The notes beneath the pieces are model-generated. The model ran no database searches and was not told where the DNA came from. It saw only the letters and a program-made list of their open reading frames with translations. Positions 37,890-53,700 of a stretch of 64,000 nt of DNA are shown here, one piece after another. This DNA is from Calliopsis andreniformis. Taxonomy: Eukaryota > Arthropoda > Insecta > Hymenoptera > Andrenidae. The position numbers were made by a program, and so were the translations under genes. Numbering within the stretch: position 1 is the first letter of the stretch; every line of letters starts with the position of its first letter. The DNA lies in contig NW_027480597.1 in assembly GCF_051401765.1 (NCBI RefSeq), positions 124,001 to 188,000 of the forward strand, in the 5' to 3' direction.

Positions 37890-40800
37890 GCTATGTCTGC
37901 TACGGCTATGGCTATGGCTGCTATGGCTATGGCTATGGCTATGTCTGCTATGGCTATGGCTATGGCTGCTATGGCTATGGCTATGGCTATGGCTATGGCT
38001 GTTATGGCTATGTCTTTGGCTATGGCTGCTATGGCTATGGTTTTGGATACTATGGCCATGGCTGTGGCGGCTATGGCTATGGCTATGGCTGCTATGGCTA
38101 TGGTTATGTCTATGGCTCCTAAGGCTATGGCTATGTCTACGGCTGCTGTGGCTCTGCCTCTGGCTGCTATGGCTATGGCTATGGCTGCTATGGCTGTGGC
38201 TATGGCTGCTATGGCTGTGGTTATGTCTGCTATGGCTATGGCTGCTATGGTTATGGCTATGGCTGCTATGGCTGTGGCTATGGCTGCGGCTGCTATGGCT
38301 ATGGCTGCTGTGGCTATGGCTATGGCTAAGGCTGCTGTGGCTATGGCTATGGCCGCTTTGGCAGTGGCTACAGCTGCTATGGCTATGGCTATGGCATTGG
38401 CTGCTATGGCTATGGCTATGATTATGGCTGCTATGCCTCTGGCTATGTGTGTGTCTACTATGCATATAGCTATGGCTGCTATGGCTCTGCCTACGGCTGC
38501 TATGGCTATCGCTATGGCTGCTATGTCTATGGTTATGGCTGCTATGGCTATGGCTATGGCTGCTACGGCTGTGGCTATGGCTGCTATGGCTGTGACTATG
38601 GCTGCTATGGCTATGGCTATGGCTGCTATGGCTATGGTTCTGTGTATGGCTGCTAAGGCTATGGCTATGACTACGGCTGCTGTGGCTCTGGCTCTGGCCG
38701 CTATGGATATGGCTATGGCTATGGCTGCTATGGCTACGGCTTTGGCTACTATGGCCATTGGTATGGCTGCTATGGCTATGGCTATGGCTATGACTGCTAT
38801 GGCTATGGCTATGGCTGCTGTGGGTATGGCTATGGCTGCTATGGCTATGGCTATGGCTGCTATGGCTACGGCTTTGGCTACTATGGCCATTGCAATGGCT
38901 GCTATGGCTATGGCTATGGCTGCTATGGGTATGGTTATGGCTATGGCTGCTAATTCTATGGCTATGCCTACGGCTGCTGTGGCTCTGGCTCCAGCTGCTA
39001 TGAGTATGCCTATGGCTGCTATGGCTATCGCTATGGCTGCTATGGCTGCTACGCCTATGGCTATGGCTGCTATGGCTATGGCTATGGCTGCTATGGCTAT
39101 GGCTATGGCTGCTATGGCTGTGGTTATGGCTGCTATGGCTATGGCTATGGCTGCTATGGCTGCGGCTATGCCTGATATGACCATGGCTATGGCTGCTATG
39201 GCTATGGCTGTGTCTACTATGGCTGCTATGGCTATAGCTATGGCGGCTATGGCTGCTATGGCTATGGCTATGGCTACTATGTCTATGGATACGGCTGCTA
39301 TGGCTATGGCTATGGCTATGTCTGCTATGGCTATGGCTATGGCTGCTATGGTTATGGCTATGGCGACTATCGGTGCTATGGCTATTGCTATGGCTACTAT
39401 GGCTATGGATACGGCTGCTATGGCTATGGCTATGGCTATGTCTGCTATGGCTATGGCTATGGCTGCTATGGCTATGGCTATGGCTATGGCTATGGCTGCT
39501 ATGGCTATGTCTTTGGCTATGGCTGCTATGGCTATGGTTTTGGATACTATGGCCATGGCTGTGGCGTCTATGGCTATGGCTATGGCTGCTATGGCTATGG
39601 TTATGTCTATGGCTCCTAAGGCTATGGCTATGTCTACGGCTGCTGTGGCTCTGGCTCTGTCTGCTATGGCTCTGGCTGCTATGGCTATGGCTATGGCCGC
39701 TATGGCTGTGGTTATGGCTGCTATGGCAATGGCAATGGCTGCTATGGCTATGGCTATGGCTATAGCTGCTATGGCTATGGCTATGACTATTGCTATTGCT
39801 GCTAAGGCTATGGCGATGGCTATGGCTGCTATGGCTATGGCTATGGCTGCTATGGCTGTGGCTATGTCTGCTATGGCTATGGCTATGGCTGCTATGGCTA
39901 TGGCTATGGCTGCTATGGCTATGGCTATGGCCATGGCTGCTATGGCTATGGCTATGGCTATGACTGCTATGGCTATGGCTATGGCCGCTATGGATATGGC
40001 TATGGCTATGGCTGCTATGGCTACGGCTTTGGCTACTATGGCCATTGGTATGGCTGCTATGGCTATGGCTATGACTGCTATGGCTATGGCTATGGCTGCT
40101 GTGGGTATGGCTATGGCTGCTATGGCTATCGCTATGGCTGCTATGGCTGCTACGCCTATGGCTATGGCTGCTATGGCTATGGCTATGTCTGCTATGGCTA
40201 TGGCTATGGCTGCTATGGCTATGGCTATGGCTATGTCTGCTATGGCTATGGCTATGGCTGCTATGGCTATGGCTATGGCTATGGCTATGGCTGTTATGGC
40301 TATGTCTTTGGCTATGGCTGCTATGGCTATGGTTTTGGATACTATGGCCATGGCTGTGGCGGCTATGGCTATGGCTATGGCTGCTATGGCTATGGTTATG
40401 TCTATGGCTCCTAAGGCTATGGCTATGTCTACGGCTGCTGTGGCTCTGCCTCTGGCTGCTATGGCTATGGCTATGGCTGCTATGGCTGTGGCTATGGCTG
40501 CTATGGCTGTGGTTATGTCTGCTATGGCTACGGCTGCTATGGTTATGGCTATGGCTGCTATGGCTGTGGCTATGGCTGCGGCTGCTATGGCTATGGCTGC
40601 TGTGGCTATGGCTATGGCTAAGGCTGCTGTGGCTATGGCTATGGCCGCTTTGGCAGTGGCTACAGCTGCTATGGCTATGGCTATTGCATTGGCTGCTATG
40701 GCTATGGCTATGATTACGGCTGCTATGCCTGTGGCTATGTGTGTGTCTACTATGGATATAGCTATGGCTGCTATGGCTCTGCCTACGGCTGCTATGGCTA

Positions 40801-42314
40801 CCGCTATGGCTGCTATGGCTATGGTTATGGCTGCTATGGCTATGGCTATGGCTGCTACGGCTGTGGCTATGGCTGCTATGGCTGTGACTATGGCTGCTAT
40901 GGCTATGGCTATGGCTGCTATGGCTATGGTTCTGTGTATGGCTGCTAAGGCTATGGCTATGACTACGGCTGCTGTGGCTCTGGCTCTGGCTGCTATGGCT
41001 ATGGCTATGGCTGCTATGGCTATGGCTATTGCTGCTATGGCAATGGCTATGGTTGCTATGGCTGTGGTTTTGTCTGCTATGGCTATGGCTATGGCTGCTA
41101 TGGTTATGGCTATGGCTGCTATGGCTGTGGTTATGGCTGCGGCTGCTATGGCTATGGCTGCTCTGGCTATGGCTATGGCTAAGGCTGCTGTGGCTATGGC
41201 TATGGCCGCTTTGGCAATGGCTACAGCTGCTATGGCTATGGCTATGGCATTGGCTGCTATGGCTATGGCTATGATTATGGCTGCTATGGCTGTGGCTATG
41301 TGTGTGTCTACTATAGATATAGCTATGGCTGCCATGGCTCTGCCTACGGCTGCTATGGCTATCGCTGTGGCTGCTATGGCTATGGATATGGCTGATATGG
41401 CTGTGGCTATGGCTATGGCTGCTATGACTATGGCTATGGCTGCTATGGCTATCGCTATGGCTGCTATGACTATGGCTACGGCTACGGCTATGGCTGCTAT
41501 GTCCGCCATGGCTGTAGCTATGGCTGCTATGGCTATCGCTATGGCTGCTATGACTATGGCTATGGCTGCTATGGCTATGGCTATTGCTGCTATGGCTACG
41601 GCTATGGCTGCTATGGCTATGGCTATGGCTTCTATGGCTATGGTTATGACTATGGCAGCTATGGCTATGGCTATGACTGCTATGGCTATGGCTATGGCTA
41701 CGGCTATGGCTGCTATGGCTATTGCTTTGGCTACTATGTCCATGGATATGGCTGCTATGGCTATGGCTATGGCTGCTATGGCTATGGTTATGTCTACGGC
41801 TGCTAAGGCTATGGCTATGTCTACGGCTGCTGTGGCTCTGCCTCTGGCTGCTGGGGCTATGTCTATGGCTGCTATGGCTATGGCTATGGCTGCTGTGGCT
41901 GTGGTTATGGCTGCTATGGCTATGGCTATGGCTGCTATGGATATGGCTATGGCTGCTATGGCTATGGCTATGGCTATGGCTGCTATGGGTATGGCTATGG
42001 CTATGGCTGCTATGGCTATGGCTATGGCTATGGCTGCTATGACTGTGGCTATGGCTGCTATGGCTATGGCTGCTATGGCTATGGCTATGGCTGCTATGGC
42101 TATGGCTACGGCTATGGTTTTGGCGGCTATGGTTATGTCTATGGCTATGGCTGCAATGGCTATGGCTTTGGCTACTATGGCCATGGCTATGGCTTTGGCT
42201 ACTATGGCCATGGCAGTGGCTGCTGTGGCTATGGCTATGGCTGCTATGGCTATGATTATGTCTATGGCTACTAAGGCTATGGCTATGTCTACGGCTGCTG
42301 TGGCTCTGGCTCTG
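33465..42314 (+). repeat. 4,425-bp tandem duplication (junction 37,890)
   Basis: 33,465-37,889 is followed by 37,890-42,314 at constant offset 4,425 (1,475 codons). At the junction GGCTCTGGCTCTGG runs into CTATGTCTGCTACGG, and the two parents share only about GGCTATG, so there is short homology at the breakpoint. Landmarks GCTAATTCTATGG, M2 (38,447, 40,739, 41,300), GTCCGCCATGG and GCTGGGGCTATG all repeat. The second copy acquired GCTGCCATGGCTCTGCC near 41,331, absent from the first. Confidence 0.88.
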
Positions 42315-45300
42315 GCTGCTATGGCTCTGGCTGCTATGGCTATGGCTATGGCCGCTAGGCCTGTGGTTATGGCTGCTATGGCTATGGCATTGGCTGCTAT
42401 GGCTATGGCTATGATTATGGCTGCTATGGCTGTGGCTATGTGTATGTCTGCTATGGATATAGCTATGGCTGCTATGGCTATGCCTACGGCTGCTACGGCT
42501 ATCGCTATGGCTGCTATGGCTATTGCTATGGCTGCTATGACTATGGCTATGGCTGCTATGGCTACGGCTATGGCTGCTATGGCTATGGCTATGGCTGCAA
42601 TGGCTAAGGTTATGACTATGGCAGCTATGGCTATGGCTACGGCTGCTATGGCTATGGATGCTATGGCTATGTCTACGGCTGCTGTGGCTCTGGCTCTGGC
42701 TGCTATGGGTATGTCTATGGCTGCTATGGCTATGGCTGCTATAGCTATGGTTATGGCTATGGCTGCTAAGGCTATGGCTATGTCTACGGCTGCTGTGGCT
42801 CTGGCTCTGTCTGCTATAGCTATGGCTATGGCTGCTATGGCTATGGCTATGGCTGCTATGGCTATGGCTATGTCTACTATGGCTGCTATGGCTATGGCTA
42901 TGGCTGCTATGGCTACGGCTGTGGCTGCTATGGCTATGGCTATGGCTATAGCTGCTATGGCTATGGCTATGACTATGGCTATTGCTGCTAAGGCTATGGC
43001 GATGGCTATGGCTGCTATGGCTATGGCTATGGCTGCTATGGCTGTGGTTATGTCTGCTATGGCTATAGCCATGACTGCTATGGCTATGGCTATGGCTGCT
43101 ATGGGTATGGCTATGGCTATGGCTGCTATGGCTATGGCTATGGCTGCAATGGCTATGGCTATGGCTGCTATGGCTATGGCTATGGCGGCTATGGCTGCTA
43201 TGGCTATGGCTATGGCTACTATGGCTATGGATACGGCTGCTATGGCTATGGCTATGGCTATGACTGCTATGGCTATGGCTATGGCTGCTGTGGGTATGGC
43301 TATGGCTGCTATGGCTATGGCTATGGCTGCTATGGCTACGGCTTTGGCTACTATGGCCATTGCAATGGCTGCTATGGCTATGGCTATGGCTGCTATGGGT
43401 ATGGTTATGGCTATGGCTGCTAATTCTATGGCTATGCCTACGGCTGCTGTGGCTCTGGCTCCAGCTGCTATGAGTATGCCTATGGCTGCTATGGCTATCG
43501 CTATGGCTGCTATGGCTGCTACGCCTATGGCTATGGCTGCTATGGCTATGGCTATGGCTGCTATGGCTATGGCTATGGCTGCTATGGCTGTGGTTATGGC
43601 TGCTATGGCTATGGCTATGGCTGCTATGGCTGCGGCTATGCCTGATATGACCATGGCTATGGCTGCTATGGCTATGGCTGTGTCTACTATGGCTGCTATG
43701 GCTATAGCTATGGCGGCTATGGCTGCTATGGCTATGGCTATGGCTACTATGTCTATGGATACGGCTGCTATGGCTATGGCTATGGCTATGTCTGCTATGG
43801 CTATGGCTATGGCTGCTATGGTTATGGCTATGGCGACTATCGGTGCTATGGCTATTGCTATGGCTACTATGGCTATGGATACGGCTGCTATGGCTATGGC
43901 TATGGCTATGTCTGCTATGGCTATGGCTATGGCTGCTATGGCTATGGCTATGGCTATGGCTATGGCTGCTATGGCTATGTCTTTGGCTATGGCTGCTATG
44001 GCTATGGTTTTGGATACTATGGCCATGGCTGTGGCGTCTATGGCTATGGCTATGGCTGCTATGGCTATGGTTATGTCTATGGCTCCTAAGGCTATGGCTA
44101 TGACTACGGCTGCTGTGGCTCTGGCTCTGTCTGCTATGGCTCTGGCTGCTATGGCTATGGCTATGGCCGCTATGGCTGTGGTTATGGCTGCTATGGCAAT
44201 GGCAATGGCTGCTATGGCTATGGCTATGGCTATAGCTGCTATGGCTATGGCTATGACTATTGCTATTGCTGCTAAGGCTATGGCGATGGCTATGGCTGCT
44301 ATGGCTATGGCTATGGCTGCTATGGCTGTGGCTATGTCTGCTATGGCTATGGCTATGGCTGCTATGGCTATGGCTATGGCTGCTATGGCTATGGCTATGG
44401 CCATGGCTGCTATGGCTATGGCTATGGCTATGACTGCTATGGCTATGGCTATGGCCGCTATGGATATGGCTATGGCTATGGCTGCTATGGCTACGGCTTT
44501 GGCTACTATGGCCATTGGTATGGCTGCTATGGCTATGGCTATGACTGCTATGGCTATGGCTATGGCTGCTGTGGGTATGGCTATGGCTGCTATGGCTATC
44601 GCTATGGCTGCTATGGCTGCTACGCCTATGGCTATGGCTGCTATGGCTATGGCTATGTCTGCTATGGCTATGGCTATGGCTGCTATGGCTATGGCTATGG
44701 CTATGTCTGCTATGGCTATGGCTATGGCTGCTATGGCTATGGCTATGGCTATGGCTATGGCTGTTATGGCTATGTCTTTGGCTATGGCTGCTATGGCTAT
44801 GGTTTTGGATACTATGGCCATGGCTGTGGCGGCTATGGCTATGGCTATGGCTGCTATGGCTATGGTTATGTCTATGGCTCCTAAGGCTATGGCTATGTCT
44901 ACGGCTGCTGTGGCTCTGCCTCTGGCTGCTATGGCTATGGCTATGGCTGCTATGGCTGTGGCTATGGCTGCTATGGCTGTGGTTATGTCTGCTATGGCTA
45001 CGGCTGCTATGGTTATGGCTATGGCTGCTATGGCTGTGGCTATGGCTGCGGCTGCTATGGCTATGGCTGCTGTGGCTATGGCTATGGCTAAGGCTGCTGT
45101 GGCTATGGCTATGGCCGCTTTGGCAGTGGCTACAGCTGCTATGGCTATGGCTATTGCATTGGCTGCTATGGCTATGGCTATGATTACGGCTGCTATGCCT
45201 GTGGCTATGTGTGTGTCTACTATGGATATAGCTATGGCTGCTATGGCTCTGCCTACGGCTGCTATGGCTACCGCTATGGCTGCTATGGCTATGGTTATGG

Positions 45301-47730
45301 CTGCTATGGCTATGGCTATGGCTGCTACGGCTGTGGCTATGGCTGCTATGGCTGTGACTATGGCTGCTATGGCTATGGCTATGGCTGCTATGGCTATGGT
45401 TCTGTGTATGGCTGCTAAGGCTATGGCTATGACTACGGCTGCTGTGGCTCTGGCTCTGGCTGCTATGGCTATGGCTATGGCTGCTATGGCTATGGCTATT
45501 GCTGCTATGGCAATGGCTATGGTTGCTATGGCTGTGGTTTTGTCTGCTATGGCTATGGCTATGGCTGCTATGGTTATGGCTATGGCTGCTATGGCTGTGG
45601 TTATGGCTGCGGCTGCTACGGCTATGGCTGCTCTGGCTATGGCTATGGCTAAGGCTGCTGTGGCTATGGCTATGGCCGCTTTGGCAATGGCTACAGCTGC
45701 TATGGCTATGGCTATGGCATTGGCTGCTATGGCTATGGCTATGATTATGGCTGCTATGGCTGTGGCTATGTGTGTGTCTACTATAGATATAGCTATGGCT
45801 GCCATGGCTCTGCCTACGGCTGCTATGGCTATCGCTGTGGCTGCTATGGCTATGGATATGGCTGATATGGCTGTGGCTATGGCTATGGCTGCTATGACTA
45901 TGGCTATGGCTGCTATGGCTATCGCTATGGCTGCTATGACTATGGCTACGGCTACGGCTATGGCTGCTATGTCCGCCATGGCTGTAGCTATGGCTGCTAT
46001 GGCTATCGCTATGGCTGCTATGACTATGGCTATGGCTGCTATGGCTATGGCTATTGCTGCTATGGCTACGGCTATGGCTGCTATGGCTATGGCTATGGCT
46101 TCTATGGCTATGGTTATGACTATGGCAGCTATGGCTATGGCTATGACTGCTATGGCTATGGCTATGGCTACGGCTATGGCTGCTATGGCTATTGCTTTGG
46201 CTACTATGTCCATGGATATGGCTGCTATGGCTATGGCTATGGCTGCTATGGCTATGGTTATGTCTACGGCTGCTAAGGCTATGGCTATGTCTACGGCTGC
46301 TGTGGCTCTGCCTCTGGCTGCTGGGGCTATGTCTATGGCTGCTATGGCTATGGCTATGGCTGCTGTGGCTGTGGTTATGGCTGCTATGGCTATGGCTATG
46401 GCTGCTATGGATATGGCTATGGCTGCTATGGCTATGGCTATGGCTATGGCTGCTATGGGTATGGCTATGGCTATGGCTGCTATGGCTATGGCTATGGCTA
46501 TGGCTGCTATGACTGTGGCTATGGCTGCTATGGCTATGGCTGCTATGGCTATGGCTATGGCTGCTATGGCTATGGCTACGGCTATGGTTTTGGCGGCTAT
46601 GGTTATGTCTATGGCTATGGCTGCAATGGCTATGGCTTTGGCTACTATGGCCATGGCTATGGCTTTGGCTACTATGGCCATGGCAGTGGCTGCTGTGGCT
46701 ATGGCTATGGCTGCTATGGCTATGATTATGTCTATGGCTACTAAGGCTATGGCTATGTCTACGGCTGCTGTGGCTCTGGCTCTGGCTGCTATGGCTCTGG
46801 CTGCTATGGCTATGGCTATGGCCGCTAGGCCTGTGGTTATGGCTGCTATGGCTATGGCATTGGCTGCTATGGCTATGGCTATGATTATGGCTGCTATGGC
46901 TGTGGCTATGTGTATGTCTGCTATGGATATAGCTATGGCTGCTATGGCTATGCCTACGGCTGCTACGGCTATCGCTATGGCTGCTATGGCTATTGCTATG
47001 GCTGCTATGACTATGGCTATGGCTGCTATGGCTACGGCTATGGCTGCTATGGCTATGGCTATGGCTGCAATGGCTAAGGTTATGACTATGGCAGCTATGG
47101 CTATGGCTACGGCTGCTATGGCTATGGATGCTATGGCTATGTCTACGGCTGCTGTGGCTCTGGCTCTGGCTGCTATGGGTATGTCTATGGCTGCTATGGC
47201 TATGGCTGCTATAGCTATGGTTATGGCTATGGCTGCTAAGGCTATGGCTATGTCTACGGCTGCTGTGGCTCTGGCTCTGTCTGCTATAGCTATGGCTATG
47301 GCTGCTATGGCTATGGCTATGGCTGCTATGGCTATGGCTATGTCTACTATGGCTGCTATGGCTATGGCTATGGCTGCTATGGCTACGGCTGTGGCTGCTA
47401 TGACTATGGCTATGGCTATAGCTGCTATGGCTATGGCTATGACTATGGCTATTGCTGCTAAGGCTATGGCGATGGCTATGGCTGCTATGGCTATGGCTAT
47501 GGCTGCTATGGCTGTGGTTATGTCTGCTATGGCTATAGCCATGACTGCTATGGCTATGGCTATGGCTGCTATGGGTATGGCTATGGCTATGGCTGCTATG
47601 GCTATGGCTATGGCTGCAATGGCTATGGCTATGGCTGCTATGGCTATGGCTATGGCGGCTATGGCTGCTATGGCTATGGCTATGGCTACTATGGCTATGG
47701 ATACGGCTGCTATGGCTATGGCTATGGCTA
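38791..47730 (+). repeat. 4,470-bp tandem duplication (junction 43,261)
   Basis: 38,791-43,260 is followed by 43,261-47,730 at constant offset 4,470. The unit includes a 45-bp insertion (GCTATGTCTACTATGGC region, near 42,869 and 47,339) that is absent from the corresponding place near 16,460. The GCTGCCATGGCTCTGCC variant is shared (41,331 and 45,801), which shows that this event came after that mutation. Private variants of the right copy include GACTACGGC at 44,102 (TCTACGGC in the left copy), GCTACGGCTATGG at 45,616 and ATGACTATGG at 47,400. Confidence 0.87.
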
Positions 47731-50700
47731 TGTCTGCTATGGCTATGGCTATGGCTGCTATGGTTATGGCTATGGCGACTATGGCTGCTATTGCTATGGC
47801 TATGGCTACTATGGCTATGGATACGGCTGCTATGGCTATGGCTATAGCTATGGCTGCTATGGCTATGGTTATGTCTATGGCTGCTAAGGATATGGCTATG
47901 TCTACGGCTGCTGCGGCTCTGGCTCTCGCTGCTATGGATATGCCTATGGCTGCTATGGCTATGGCTATGGCTGCTATGGCTGTGGTTATGGCTGCTATGG
48001 CTATTGCTATGGCTGCTATGGCTATGGCTATGGCTGCTATGGCTATGGCTATGGCTGCTATGGCTATGGCTATGGCTATGGCTATGACTGCTATGGCTAT
48101 GTCTATGGCTGCTATGGGTATGGCTATGCCTATGGCAGCTATGGCTATGGCTATGGCTGCTATGGCTGTGGCTATATCTGCTATGGCTATGGCTATGGCT
48201 GCTATGGCTATGGCTATGGCTGCTATGGCTATGGCTATGGCTATGGCTATGGCTGCTATGGCTATGGCTATGGCTATGGCTATGACTGCTATGGCTATGG
48301 CTATGGCCGCTATGGATATGGCTATGGCTATGGCTGCTATGGCTACGGCCTTGGCAACTACGGCCATTGGTATGGCTGCTATGGCTATGGCTATGGCTGC
48401 TATGGCTATGGCTACGGCTATGGTTTTGGCGGCTATGGCTATGTCTATGGCTATGGCTGCAATGGCTATGGCTTTGGCTACAATGGCCATGGCTATGGCT
48501 TTGGCTACTATGGCCATGGCTGTGGCTGCTGTGGCTATGGCTATGGCTGCTATGGCTATGATTATGTCTATGGCTGCTAAGGCTATGGCTATGTCTACGG
48601 CTGCTGTGGCTCTGGCTCTGGCTGCTATGGCTCTGGCTGCTATGGCTATGGCTATGGCCGCTATGGCTGTGGTTATGGCTGCTATGGCTATGGCAATGGC
48701 TGCTATGGCTATGGCTATGGCTATAGCTGCTATGGCTATGGCTATGACTATGGCTATTGCTGCTAAGGCTATGGCGATGGCTATGGCTGCTATGGCTATG
48801 GCTATGGCTGCTATGGCTGTGGCTATGGCTGCTATGGTTATGGCTATGGCTGCTATGGCTGTGGCTATGGCTATGGCTGCTTTGTCTATGGCTATGGCCA
48901 TGACTGCTATGGCTATGGCTATGGCTGCTATGGGTATGGCTATGGCAATGGCTGCTATGGCTATGGCTATGTCTGCTATGGCTATGGCTATGGCTATGGC
49001 TGCTATGGCTATGTCTATGGCTATAACTGCTATGGCTATGGCTATGGCTGCTATGGCTATGGCTATGGCTGCTATGGCTATGTCTATGGCTATAACTGCT
49101 ATGGCTATGGCTATGGCTGCTATGGCTATGGCTATGGCTGCTATGGCTGTGGTTATGGCTGCTATGGCTATTGCTATGGCTGCTATGGCTATGGCTATGG
49201 CTGCTATGGCTATGGCTATGGCTATGGCTGCTATGGCTATGGCTATGGCTATGACTGCTATGGCTATGTCTATGGCTGCTATGGGTATGGCTATGCCTAT
49301 GGCAGCTATGGCTATGGCTATGGCTGCTATGGCTGTGGTTATGGCTGCTATGGCTATTGCTATGGCTGCTATGGCTATGGCTATGGCTGCTATGGCTATG
49401 GCTATGGCTATGGCTGCTATGGCTATGGCTATGGCTATGACTGCTATGGCTATGTCTATGGCTGCTATGGGTATGGCTATGCCTATGGCAGCTATGGCTA
49501 TGGCTATGGCTGCTATGGCTGTGGCTATGTCTGCTATGGCTATGGCTATGGCTGCTATGGCTGTGACTATGGCTGCTATGGCTATGGCTATGGCTGCTAT
49601 GGCTATGGTTCTGTGTATGGCTGCTAAGGCTATGGCTATGACTACGGCTGCTGTGGCTCTGGCTCTGGCTGCTATGGCTATGGCTATGGCTGCTATGGCT
49701 ATGGCTATGGCTGCTATGGCTATGGCTATGGTTGCTATGGCTGTGGTTATGTCTGCTATGGCTATGGCTATGGCTGCTATGGTTATGGCTATGGCTGCTA
49801 TGTCTGTGGCTATGGCTGCGGCTGCTATGGCTATGGCTGCTCTGGCTATGGCTATGGCTAAGGCTGCTGTGGCTATGGCTATGGCCGCTTTGGCAATGGC
49901 TACAGCTGCTATGGCTATGGCTATGGCATTGGCTGCTAAGGCTATGGCTATGATTATGGCTGCTATGGCTGTGGCTATGTGTGTGTCTACTATGGATATA
50001 GCTATGGCTGCTATGGCTCTGCCTACGGCTGCTATGGCTATCGCTGTGGCTGCTATGGCTATGGATATGGCTGATATGGCTGTGGCTATGGCTATGGCTG
50101 CTATGACTATGGCTATGGCTGCTATGGCGATCGCTATGGCTGCTATGACTATGGCTATGGCTACGGCTATGGCTGCTATGTCCGCCATGGCTGAGGCTAT
50201 GGCTGCTATGGCTATGGCTATGGCTATGGCTGCTATGGGTATGGCTATGGCTATGGCTGCTATGGCTATGTCTATGGCTGATATGGCTATGGCTATGGCT
50301 ATGGCTGCTATGACTGTGGCTATGGCTGCTATGGCTATGGCTGCTATGGCTATGGCTATGGCTGCTATGGCTATGGCTTCGGCTATGGTTTTGGCGGCTA
50401 TGGTTATGTCTATGGCTATGGCTGCAATGGCTATGGCTTTGGCTACTATGGCCATGGCTATGGCTTTGGCTACTATGGCCATGGCTGTGGCTGCTGTGGC
50501 TATGGCTATGGCTGCTATGGCTATGATTATGTCTATGGCTACTAAGGCTATGGCTATGTCTACGGCTGCTGTGGCTCTGGCTCTGGCTGCTATGGCTATG
50601 GCTTTGGCTACTATGTCCATGGATATGGCTGCTATGGCTATGGCTATGGCTGCTATGGCTATGGTTATGTCTACGGCTGCTAAGGCTATGGCTATGTCTA

Positions 50701-53700
50701 CGGCTGCTGTGGCTCTGCCTCTGGCTGCTGGGGCTATGTCTATGGCTGCTATGGCTATGGCTATGGCTGCTGTGGCTGTGGTTATGGCTGCTATGGCTAT
50801 GGCTATGGCTGCTATGGATATGGCTATGGCTGCTATGGCTATGGCTATGGCTATGGCTGCTATGGGTATGGCTATGGCTATGGCTGCTATGGCTATGGCT
50901 ATGGCTATGGCTGCTATGACTGTGGCTATGGCTGCTATGGCTATGGCTGCTATGGCTATGGCTATGGCTGCTATGGCTATGGCTACGGCTATGGTTTTGG
51001 CGGCTATGGTTATGTCTATGGCTATGGCTGCAATGGCTATGGCTTTGGCTACTATGGCCATGGCTATGGCTTTGGCTACTATGGCCATGGCAGTGGCTGC
51101 TGTGGCTATGGCTATGGCTGCTATGGCTATGATTATGTCTATGGCTACTAAGGCTATGGCTATGTCTACGGCTGCTGTGGCTCTGGCTCTGGCTGCTATG
51201 GCTCTGGCTGCTATGGCTATGGCTATGGCCGCTAGGCCTGTGGTTATGGCTGCTATGGCTATGGCATTGGCTGCTATGGCTATGGCTATGATTATGGCTG
51301 CTATGGCTGTGGCTATGTGTATGTCTGCTATGGATATAGCTATGGCTGCTATGGCTATGCCTACGGCTGCTACGGCTATCGCTATGGCTGCTATGGCTAT
51401 TGCTATGGCTGCTATGACTATGGCTATGGCTGCTATGGCTACGGCTATGGCTGCTATGGCTATGGCTATGGCTGCAATGGCTAAGGTTATGACTATGGCA
51501 GCTATGGCTATGGCTACGGCTGCTATGGCTATGGATGCTATGGCTATGTCTACGGCTGCTGTGGCTCTGGCTCTGGCTGCTATGGGTATGTCTATGGCTG
51601 CTATGGCTATGGCTGCTATAGCTATGGTTATGGCTATGGCTGCTAAGGCTATGGCTATGTCTACGGCTGCTGTGGCTCTGGCTCTGTCTGCTATAGCTAT
51701 GGCTATGGCTGCTATGGCTATGGCTATGGCTGCTATGGCTATGGCTATGTCTACTATGGCTGCTATGGCTATGGCTATGGCTGCTATGGCTACGGCTGTG
51801 GCTGCTATGACTATGGCTATGGCTATAGCTGCTATGGCTATGGCTATGACTATGGCTATTGCTGCTAAGGCTATGGCGATGGCTATGGCTGCTATGGCTA
51901 TGGCTATGGCTGCTATGGCTGTGGTTATGTCTGCTATGGCTATAGCCATGACTGCTATGGCTATGGCTATGGCTGCTATGGGTATGGCTATGGCTATGGC
52001 TGCTATGGCTATGGCTATGGCTGCAATGGCTATGGCTATGGCTGCTATGGCTATGGCTATGGCGGCTATGGCTGCTATGGCTATGGCTATGGCTACTATG
52101 GCTATGGATACGGCTGCTATGGCTATGGCTATGGCTATGTCTGCTATGGCTATGGCTATGGCTGCTATGGTTATGGCTATGGCGACTATGGCTGCTATTG
52201 CTATGGCTATGGCTACTATGGCTATGGATACGGCTGCTATGGCTATGGCTATAGCTATGGCTGCTATGGCTATGGTTATGTCTATGGCTGCTAAGGATAT
52301 GGCTATGTCTACGGCTGCTGCGGCTCTGGCTCTCGCTGCTATGGATATGCCTATGGCTGCTATGGCTATGGCTATGGCTGCTATGGCTGTGGTTATGGCT
52401 GCTATGGCTATTGCTATGGCTGCTATGGCTATGGCTATGGCTGCTATGGCTATGGCTATGGCTGCTATGGCTATGGCTATGGCTATGGCTATGACTGCTA
52501 TGGCTATGTCTATGGCTGCTATGGGTATGGCTATGCCTATGGCAGCTATGGCTATGGCTATGGCTGCTATGGCTGTGGCTATATCTGCTATGGCTATGGC
52601 TATGGCTGCTATGGCTATGGCTATGGCTGCTATGGCTATGGCTATGGCTATGGCTATGGCTGCTATGGCTATGGCTATGGCTATGGCTATGACTGCTATG
52701 GCTATGGCTATGGCCGCTATGGATATGGCTATGGCTATGGCTGCTATGGCTACGGCCTTGGCAACTACGGCCATTGGTATGGCTGCTATGGCTATGGCTA
52801 TGGCTGCTATGGCTATGGCTACGGCTATGGTTTTGGCGGCTATGGCTATGTCTATGGCTATGGCTGCAATGGCTATGGCTTTGGCTACAATGGCCATGGC
52901 TATGGCTTTGGCTACTATGGCCATGGCTGTGGCTGCTGTGGCTATGGCTATGGCTGCTATGGCTATGATTATGTCTATGGCTGCTAAGGCTATGGCTATG
53001 TCTACGGCTGCTGTGGCTCTGGCTCTGGCTGCTATGGCTCTGGCTGCTATGGCTATGGCTATGGCCGCTATGGCTGTGGTTATGGCTGCTATGGCTATGG
53101 CAATGGCTGCTATGGCTATGGCTATGGCTATAGCTGCTATGGCTATGGCTATGACTATGGCTATTGCTGCTAAGGCTATGGCGATGGCTATGGCTGCTAT
53201 GGCTATGGCTATGGCTGCTATGGCTGTGGCTATGGCTGCTATGGTTATGGCTATGGCTGCTATGGCTGTGGCTATGGCTATGGCTGCTTTGTCTATGGCT
53301 ATGGCCATGACTGCTATGGCTATGGCTATGGCTGCTATGGGTATGGCTATGGCAATGGCTGCTATGGCTATGGCTATGTCTGCTATGGCTATGGCTATGG
53401 CTATGGCTGCTATGGCTATGTCTATGGCTATAACTGCTATGGCTATGGCTATGGCTGCTATGGCTATGGCTATGGCTGCTATGGCTATGTCTATGGCTAT
53501 AACTGCTATGGCTATGGCTATGGCTGCTATGGCTATGGCTATGGCTGCTATGGCTGTGGTTATGGCTGCTATGGCTATTGCTATGGCTGCTATGGCTATG
53601 GCTATGGCTGCTATGGCTATGGCTATGGCTATGGCTGCTATGGCTATGGCTATGGCTATGACTGCTATGGCTATGTCTATGGCTGCTATGGGTATGGCTA